Part shown: positions 58,950-64,000 of the stretch, in pieces
Numbering within the stretch: position 1 is the first letter of the stretch
Layout: each line of letters opens with the position of its first letter
Source of the DNA: Pelagivirga sediminicola
Lineage (GTDB): Bacteria > Pseudomonadota > Alphaproteobacteria > Rhodobacterales > Rhodobacteraceae
Reading direction: 5' to 3'
NCBI RefSeq assembly: GCF_003072125.1
Contig: NZ_QCYH01000006.1
Location: forward strand, 186,001-250,000
DNA length: 64,000 nt
Program-made: the position numbers and the translations under genes
Notes under the pieces: generated by a model
What the model was told of the DNA's origin: nothing
Database searches by the model: none
What the model saw: the letters and a program-made list of their open reading frames with translations, nothing else

Positions 58950-60092
58950 TCAGGCGACGAGGCGCTCCGCAGCGGCGCCGGCCATGTAGCTGATGCGCCC
59001 GCCCGCCAGCGTGGCGGCGACCCGGCGGCTTGCACTGTCCAGAATGACGAGGTCGGCCCGCTTGCCCGCCCCCAGATCGCCGCGGTCGGCCAGCCCGAGA
59101 AGCTGCGCCGGGCCCTTGGAAACAAGATGCCAAGCGCCCGCCAGATTGCAGATCCCGGCATCCGACAGCAAGAATGCCGCGCGCCGCATCGACGGATAAT
59201 GATAATCCGAGGCCAGCGCATGAACGCAGCCGATCGCGGCCAGGTCCACCGCGCTCGCATTGCCGTTATGCGAGCCGCCCCGCACGATATTGGGCGCGCC
59301 CATGACAACGCTGTCACCGCCCGCAAGGGCGGCTTCTGCGGCGTCCATCGTTTCGGGAAACTCGGCAATCGTCACGCCCATGGCGCGCCATCCGGCGCGC
59401 ATGGCCGCGCTGCGATCATCATGGCTGCCCATCGCGATGCCCGCCGCGGCCAGATCGGCGGTCAGCCGCGCCAGCGCCTCGGGCACCCGGTCCATGCCTG
59501 CGTGAAGCGCCTGCATCGCCTCCAGATGCCGCTCGGGGTTGCGCCCGATGCGCAGGGCCTGCCCGGTCAGGCGGGGGGGGCGTTTGCCGGCCTCCAGCGC
59601 CTCATGCGGCAGATGGTCGTTGAAGACGACATAGCCGATATCATGCGCGGCGATCAGCGCGCGCACGGCGTCATAATCGTCCAGCATGGAGATCTCGAAC
59701 CGCAGCTGGACGCGCAGATCCGTGACCACCTCCGGCCGGGTCTGCGCCAGCCCGTCCAGCACCGACCGGGCAAAATCGGGGCCGCGCATGCCGCCCTCCC
59801 AGCTGTAGAACTGGGCGAGGATGGCGGTGGTCACGCCATTGGCGGCCAGCTCGGCCTCGGCGGCGATCAGGCCCGCGCCGATGTCCTTCATCGCGCCGCG
59901 GCGCGGCGCCAGATGCCGCTCGAACCCGTCGCCATGTGCATCGATGATGCCGGGCAGGATGGTGAAACCGCTCATGTCCACCGCGCGCCCGCCGCCCGCC
60001 GCGATGCGACCGCCCGCAATGGAGAGCGGCGCGCGCGACAGCCCGCCGGGATGCAGCACATCGGCGCCGCGAAACTCCAGCGCCAGGCTCAT
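58950..60092 (-). CDS. phnM: PhnM-type alpha-D-ribose 1-methylphosphonate 5-triphosphate diphosphatase
   Basis: 380 residues, amidohydrolase fold. [17 protein letters not shown] (metal His/Asp), [14 protein letters not shown] [29 protein letters not shown] and [16 protein letters not shown] are PhnM marks. In the C-P lyase route it removes pyrophosphate from the ribose triphosphate intermediate. None of the phnGHIJKL genes is in the window. It overlaps the hydrolase gene by 4 bases. Confidence 0.9.
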   Translation of the reverse strand: MSLALEFRGADVLHPGGLSRAPLSIAGGRIAAGGGRAVDMSGFTILPGIIDAHGDGFERHLAPRRGAMKDIGAGLIAAEAELAANGVTTAILAQFYSWEGGMRGPDFARSVLDGLAQTRPEVVTDLRVQLRFEISMLDDYDAVRALIAAHDIGYVVFNDHLPHEALEAGKRPPRLTGQALRIGRNPERHLEAMQALHAGMDRVPEALARLTADLAAAGIAMGSHDDRSAAMRAGWRAMGVTIAEFPETMDAAEAALAGGDSVVMGAPNIVRGGSHNGNASAVDLAAIGCVHALASDYHYPSMRRAAFLLSDAGICNLAGAWHLVSKGPAQLLGLADRGDLGAGKRADLVILDSASRRVAATLAGGRISYMAGAAAERLVA

Positions 60093-60823
60093 TCGCCGCC
60101 CCAGACGTCGCCCCAGCCGAACAGATCGCCGATGTTCATCTCGTGGTCGAAGGCGCCGTGCATCAAAAACTGCTCGACCTGCGCGATGACCATGGGGTTG
60201 TTCATCATGAACGTATGCGTCACCGGCAATTCGATATGATCGGCCATCCCGTCCACGCGGGTCGAGGCGACGGTGACCTTGCCATCGTCCGGCCCCTCCA
60301 GCAAAAGCGAGAAATAGGGGTTGAGCGATCTTGTTCCGGCAATGATGCCCAGCTCGAAATCGACGGGCGGCAGGCTTTCGGTGAAGGTGTCGGGGCCGGT
60401 GTCCAGCTGCATCCCGGCGGGGCCGTTGAGCCATTCGAACAGCTCCAGACCGCCCAATTCGTCCACCACCTGGCTGCCGTGGTTCGGCGGCGCCAGCATC
60501 ACCACCCGCCCAAGCCGCTCGGGGCGATGCGCAGGCAGCCATGCGCGCAGCAGGATCCCGCCCATGGAGTGGGTCACGAAATGCACTTTCTGGTCGCCGC
60601 ATTCCGCCACGGCGCCCGGCAGCACCCTGTCCGCCAGCGCCGAAATCCGCGCCTTGGTGGAGCGGTAGGAGGGGATGACCACCTGCAGGTCGGACGCCTG
60701 CAACACCTCGCCCATGACCAGAAAGGACGCGTTGCTGCGCGCCAGCCCGTGCAGCAGCACGGCGCAGTCCGCAAATGCGGGCGCGGGCAGCGCAAGCGCC
60801 GCTATGAGGACCGATGTTTTCAT
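60089..60823 (-). CDS. Secreted alpha/beta hydrolase (lipase/PGAP1-like)
   Basis: 244 residues with a signal peptide ([17 protein letters not shown]). [14 protein letters not shown] gives the oxyanion loop, [18 protein letters not shown] the nucleophile Ser, and [11 protein letters not shown] the possible His. It may cleave lipids or esters in the periplasm. ATGA overlap makes it co-translated with phnM, an unexpected pairing. Confidence 0.85.
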   Translation of the reverse strand: MKTSVLIAALALPAPAFADCAVLLHGLARSNASFLVMGEVLQASDLQVVIPSYRSTKARISALADRVLPGAVAECGDQKVHFVTHSMGGILLRAWLPAHRPERLGRVVMLAPPNHGSQVVDELGGLELFEWLNGPAGMQLDTGPDTFTESLPPVDFELGIIAGTRSLNPYFSLLLEGPDDGKVTVASTRVDGMADHIELPVTHTFMMNNPMVIAQVEQFLMHGAFDHEMNIGDLFGWGDVWGGE

Positions 60824-60895
60824 CCATCGTCAGATATGCGCAAACTGCACCCGCGAAAAGGCCTCGTTGCCGAAGTCACAGCTGAAAGCGTGCCC

Positions 60896-61333
60896 ATGCC
60901 CATCCGTGTCGCCGCCCGCGCGGTCCTGATCCACGAAGCGCATCTTCTGCTGGTGAACGCCTGGCCGGGGCCGGACAGCGATCTTTGGTGCGCGCCGGGC
61001 GGCGGCGCGCGGATGCATGAAAGCCTCGCCGAGGGGCTGAAGCGCGAGGTGTATGAGGAAACCGGGCTGGGCATCGATGTCGGTGCGCCCTGTCTGGTCA
61101 ACGAATTCCACGCGCCCGAGCGGGACTTTCACCAGGTCGAGATATTCTTTCGCTGCACGCTGGCGTCCGGCGTGATCGACGACGACTGGCCCGATCCCGA
61201 AGGTATCGTGACGCGCCGCCGCTGGTTCACGCGCGCCGCGCTGCGCGACATTCGGCTGAAACCCGGCAGCCTGCCCGATATCGCCTTTTCAACAGGTGTG
61301 GCCTATGATGCCTTGGAAAAGATCGTAACGTAG
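60896..61333 (+). CDS. NUDIX hydrolase
   Basis: 145 residues. NUDIX box GGGARMHESLAEGLKREVYEETGLGI matches G-x5-E-x7-R-E-U-x-E-E-x-G-U. VLIHEAHLLLVNAW precedes it. Target nucleotide unknown. ATG 60896 is preferred: the in-frame ATG at 60836 would leave only 12 bases to the divergent hydrolase gene, too little for promoters. Confidence 0.9.
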   Translation: MPIRVAARAVLIHEAHLLLVNAWPGPDSDLWCAPGGGARMHESLAEGLKREVYEETGLGIDVGAPCLVNEFHAPERDFHQVEIFFRCTLASGVIDDDWPDPEGIVTRRRWFTRAALRDIRLKPGSLPDIAFSTGVAYDALEKIVT

Positions 61334-61340
61334 GTGTGAT

Positions 61341-61847
61341 ATGAACAAGGCTTTCACCAAGGAGGAGGACGGCAGCACCGCGCCCCAGCGGCTGGACGAT
61401 CTGCCGATCTCGCCGCATCCGAACCACGTCACCCCGCGCGGTCTTGCGCAGCTTCAGGCCCGCGCCGAGACGCTGGAGGCTGATATCGCCCGCCTGCGCA
61501 GCACCGCGGACGATCCCGAGGCGCTCTATCCGCTGGCCGTGGCCGAGCGCGATCTGCGCTATGTGGCGGCCCGGCTGGGCACGGCGATTCTGGTCGCGCC
61601 GCCCGAGGGCGACTATCCGTCGGTGCAGTTCGGCGCGGCCGTCGATGTGGTGGACGAGGACGGAAAGACCACCACCTACACTATCGTCGGCGAGGATGAG
61701 GCGGATCCGGCGAAAGGGCTGATCGCGGCGGCGTCGCCCCTGGCGCGCGCGCTGCTCGAATCGCAGCTTGGCGATGTCGTCGAATGGCCCCGCCCCAGCG
61801 GAACGGTCGAGCTGGAGGTGACGGCCATCCGCAAGCGGGCGGAGTGA
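61341..61847 (+). CDS. GreA/GreB family transcription elongation factor-like protein
   Basis: 168 residues. An N-terminal coiled coil (about 30-80: HPNHVTPRGLAQLQARAETLEADIARLR) and a C-terminal FKBP-like domain with YTIVGEDEADPAKGLIAAASPLARALL, like GreA/GreB. The tip acidic residues that trigger RNA cleavage look replaced by DDPEALYPLAVAERD. It may therefore bind polymerase without full Gre activity. 7 bases after the NUDIX stop, likely same transcript. Confidence 0.85.
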   Translation: MNKAFTKEEDGSTAPQRLDDLPISPHPNHVTPRGLAQLQARAETLEADIARLRSTADDPEALYPLAVAERDLRYVAARLGTAILVAPPEGDYPSVQFGAAVDVVDEDGKTTTYTIVGEDEADPAKGLIAAASPLARALLESQLGDVVEWPRPSGTVELEVTAIRKRAE

Positions 61848-61857
61848 GCGGGTCCCA

Positions 61858-62310
61858 TCAACGCCCCAGTGCCGCGGGAAAGCGCAGCTCAGGCAGATCC
61901 CGCTCGGGTCCGGCGATGGCGATATCATCCGCAACGCTGCGAAACCCCGCGCGCAGGAAAAAACCCTGCGGCCCTTTGGCGATGACCCCTTGCTTCGTGA
62001 GGCGCGCCCATTCGGCCAGAAGCCCGATCAGGCGCCGTCCGTGCCCGGCGCGTTGCCAGTCCGGGTCTATGGCCATCGGTCCAACGCACAGCAGATCATC
62101 CGGCGCCTGCATCCGCGACAGGGCGTAATACCCCACGATCGTGCCGCGATAGGGCAGCACCACTTCGCCCGCCACCAGACCCGACCGGCGCAGATCCCCG
62201 ATCACCCGCGCCGCGCTGGCGTCTCCATAGGCGCGTGTCAGCAGGTCATCGACGGCGCCCTCTTCGCCTGCGCGCATGTCGCGGCTGAATTCGGGGAATC
62301 TCGGGCTCAT
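61858..62310 (-). CDS. GNAT family N-acetyltransferase
   Basis: 150 residues. MRAGEEGAVDDLLTRAYGD start, LCVGPMAIDPDWQRAGHGRRLI carrying the acetyl-CoA P-loop (Q/R-x2-G-x-G/A), and GFFLRAGFRSV. Acceptor unknown. Its 3' end is 10 bases from the Gre-like stop. The longer frame (to 63117) is antisense to the NYN gene. Confidence 0.9.
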   Translation of the reverse strand: MSPRFPEFSRDMRAGEEGAVDDLLTRAYGDASAARVIGDLRRSGLVAGEVVLPYRGTIVGYYALSRMQAPDDLLCVGPMAIDPDWQRAGHGRRLIGLLAEWARLTKQGVIAKGPQGFFLRAGFRSVADDIAIAGPERDLPELRFPAALGR

Positions 62311-62499
62311 GTCGGTCTCCAAAATCGGCGGGATGCGGCGCGACGCGCAATGGCGCAGTATGGGCGCAATCGGCGCGGTGTCCATGATCTTCGCGGCGTT
62401 CTTGCCTCGGCAGTCTCGCGCAAGCGGGCCCGTGCGCGCACTCGCGGCTTTCACTGGGCGCGACAATCGGGCATGAAGCCCAAAAAGAGGAGCCCTACC

Positions 62500-63204
62500 A
62501 TGTCCGACCGTGACCGCACCCCCCTTCTGGCCGTGCTGATTGACGCCGACAACACGTCGCCGCGCTGGACCAAGGCGATCTTCGACGAGATCGCCGGCAT
62601 CGGCGAGGCATCGGTGCGCCGCTGCTATGGCGATTTTTCCTCCCAGCAGATGAGCGGCTGGAACAAGGTGCAGGCCGAGTTCGGCCTCGTGCCGCATCAC
62701 CAACCGGCCAATACCGTGGGCAAGAACGCCTCGGACATCGCGCTGGTGATCGACGCGATGGACCTGATGCATTCGGGCCGTTTCGACGGCTTTGTGCTGG
62801 TGTCCTCGGACAGTGATTTCACCCGGCTGGCCAGCCGCATCCGCGAGCAGGGGCTGGGCGCCTTCGGCATCGGCGCGAAAAAGACGCCCGAGGCATTCCG
62901 GCAGGCCTGCAAGCGCTTCATCTATCTTGAAAACCTTGGCGGACAGCCCGAGGAGGCGCCGGCCAAACCCGCCGCGGTCAACCTCAACGAGGCGCGCGAT
63001 CTGCTGTTCAAGGCGATGGACAGCATCGATCAGGACAGCGACTGGTATGCGCTGGGCCGCCTTGGCCAGCAGATCACCACGGCCAATCCCGATTTCGACA
63101 CGCGCTCCTATGGCCACAAGAAGCTGAGCGATCTGATCGCCGCGATCAAGGTGCTGGAGACGCGCCGCGAGGGCAATCAGCTGATGGTGCGGCGCAGGGA
63201 TTGA
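62500..63204 (+). CDS. NYN domain protein with C-terminal LOTUS/OST-HTH-like domain
   Basis: 234 residues. The NYN (PIN-like RNase) domain, about 8-145, has LAVLIDADNTSPRW, KNASDIALVIDAMDLM and GFVLVSSDSDFTRLASRIRE, the four conserved Asp groups. The C-terminal part (155-232) with LLFKAMDSIDQDSDWYALGRLGQQI and DFDTRSYGHKKLSDLI looks like a LOTUS/OST-HTH RNA-binding domain. A ribonuclease role is likely but untested. AAAGAGGAGCC precedes the ATG. Confidence 0.88.
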   Translation: MSDRDRTPLLAVLIDADNTSPRWTKAIFDEIAGIGEASVRRCYGDFSSQQMSGWNKVQAEFGLVPHHQPANTVGKNASDIALVIDAMDLMHSGRFDGFVLVSSDSDFTRLASRIREQGLGAFGIGAKKTPEAFRQACKRFIYLENLGGQPEEAPAKPAAVNLNEARDLLFKAMDSIDQDSDWYALGRLGQQITTANPDFDTRSYGHKKLSDLIAAIKVLETRREGNQLMVRRRD

Positions 63205-63267
63205 GGCGCCGCAATCTGGACAAGCGCGCGGCCCTGTGACACATCAAACCCGATCAAGGAGCGCCCG

Positions 63268-64000
63268 ATGACCATCACCCGTTTTGCACCCTCGCCTACC
63301 GGCTATATCCATGTCGGCAACCTGCGCACCGCGCTGATGAACTGGCTCATCGCGCGCAAGGCGGGCGGCACCTTCATCCTGCGCATCGATGACACCGACC
63401 CGGTTCGCAGCAAGGAGGAATATGTCGACGCGCTGAAGGAGGATCTGGACTGGCTGGGCCTGCACTGGGACCGCGTCGAGCGGCAGTCCGAGAGGCTGGA
63501 CCGCTACCACGACGCGGCCGAGAAACTGCGCGGGATGGGCCGCTTCTATGAGGCGTTCGAGACCCCGACCGAGCTGGACCTCAAGCGCAAGAAGCAGCTG
63601 AACATGGGCCGCCCGCCGGTTTACGATCGCGCCGCGCTGGCGCTGGATGATACCGAAAAGGACCGTCTGAGGGCCGAGCGGGGGCCGGGCGTCTGGCGCT
63701 TCAAGCTGGACCAGGAGCGGATCGAGTGGAATGACGGCGTGCTGGGCGATATCAGCATCGATGCCGCCTCGGTCAGCGATCCGGTGCTGATCCGGGGGGA
63801 CGGGCAGGTGCTGTATACGCTGGCCTCGGTGGTGGACGATACCGACATGGGCGTCACGCATATCGTGCGCGGATCGGACCATGTGACCAACACCGCGACC
63901 CAGATCCAGATCATCGAGGCGCTGGGCGGAGCTGTGCCGCAATTTGCCCATCACTCGCTGCTGACCGGCCCGCAGGGCGAGTCCCTGTCCAAGCGTCTGG
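63268..64000 (+). CDS. gltX: Glutamate--tRNA ligase (partial, C-terminus beyond window)
   Basis: 244 residues visible. [28 protein letters not shown] holds the HIGH-type motif as [18 protein letters not shown] binds glutamate, and LSKRL at the edge is the KMSKS equivalent. It charges tRNA-Glu (and often tRNA-Gln in alphaproteobacteria, which usually have two gltX genes). AAGGAGCGCCC precedes the ATG. It is 63 bases after the NYN gene. Confidence 0.95.
   Translation, partial: MTITRFAPSPTGYIHVGNLRTALMNWLIARKAGGTFILRIDDTDPVRSKEEYVDALKEDLDWLGLHWDRVERQSERLDRYHDAAEKLRGMGRFYEAFETPTELDLKRKKQLNMGRPPVYDRAALALDDTEKDRLRAERGPGVWRFKLDQERIEWNDGVLGDISIDAASVSDPVLIRGDGQVLYTLASVVDDTDMGVTHIVRGSDHVTNTATQIQIIEALGGAVPQFAHHSLLTGPQGESLSKRL

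Overview
The window is a gene-dense (about 65% GC) chromosomal segment from an alphaproteobacterium, almost certainly family Rhodobacteraceae (Rhodobacter/Roseobacter group). The evidence is a malyl-CoA lyase almost identical in layout to Rhodobacter Mcl1, an F1-only atpHAGDC operon, COQ9, Si-type transhydrogenase, the DgcN/DgcA pair, and a set of DUF families common in this group (DUF1244, DUF1294, DUF2125, DUF2161). Genes run on both strands in short, often 4-bp-overlapping operons separated by hairpins. No tRNA, rRNA, CRISPR array or prophage was seen.

Layout: 1-5.8 kb holds the end of a symporter gene, a universal stress protein, an aspartoacylase-like deacylase, an unknown membrane protein and a three-gene TRAP transporter. 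5.8-8.1 kb is the only clearly foreign patch: an AT-rich YaaC-like gene followed by an intact IS903-type insertion sequence with 17-bp inverted repeats and a 9-bp target duplication, inserted just beyond the rpsU terminator. 8.2-14.4 kb has rpsU, COQ9, a quinone oxidoreductase, a sialidase-like gene with a membrane partner, rplT/rpmI and pyruvate kinase. 14.5-19 kb carries a small N-acyl-glutamate/isomerase/DUF1244 operon and, convergent to it, a dgcN-dgcA-dat operon that looks like a D-glutamate/D-alanine salvage route. 19-26 kb: mcl1 (ethylmalonyl-CoA pathway), ornithine cyclodeaminase, HAD, DMT exporter, YaiI, SthA, S-formylglutathione hydrolase and an AEC carrier.

26-38.5 kb: rpsD, a hisC-tyrC-extensin operon, DUF2125, ChaC, a MotA/MotB-like pair with a very long coiled coil, ClpA and GloB. 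38.5-46.6 kb: a methyltransferase, the F1 ATP synthase operon, an H-type lectin gene, a small membrane protein and prs. 46.7-54.4 kb: isomerase, hydrolase, threonine aldolase, YcgN, ribF, MaoC hydratase, HAD phosphatase, a zinc exporter, DUF1294 and family II pyrophosphatase. 54.4-64 kb: a DUF2161 nuclease-like gene, CIRCE-controlled groESL, a lytic transglycosylase, an orphan phnM with a secreted hydrolase, NUDIX, a Gre factor, GNAT, a NYN-domain protein and the start of gltX.

No complete undescribed system is obvious. The most interesting candidates are the YaaC-like AT-rich insertion, the Zorya-AB-like motor pair lacking Zorya effectors, the D-glutamate operon, the sialidase-like/membrane protein pair, and palindromes upstream of mcl1 and atpH.
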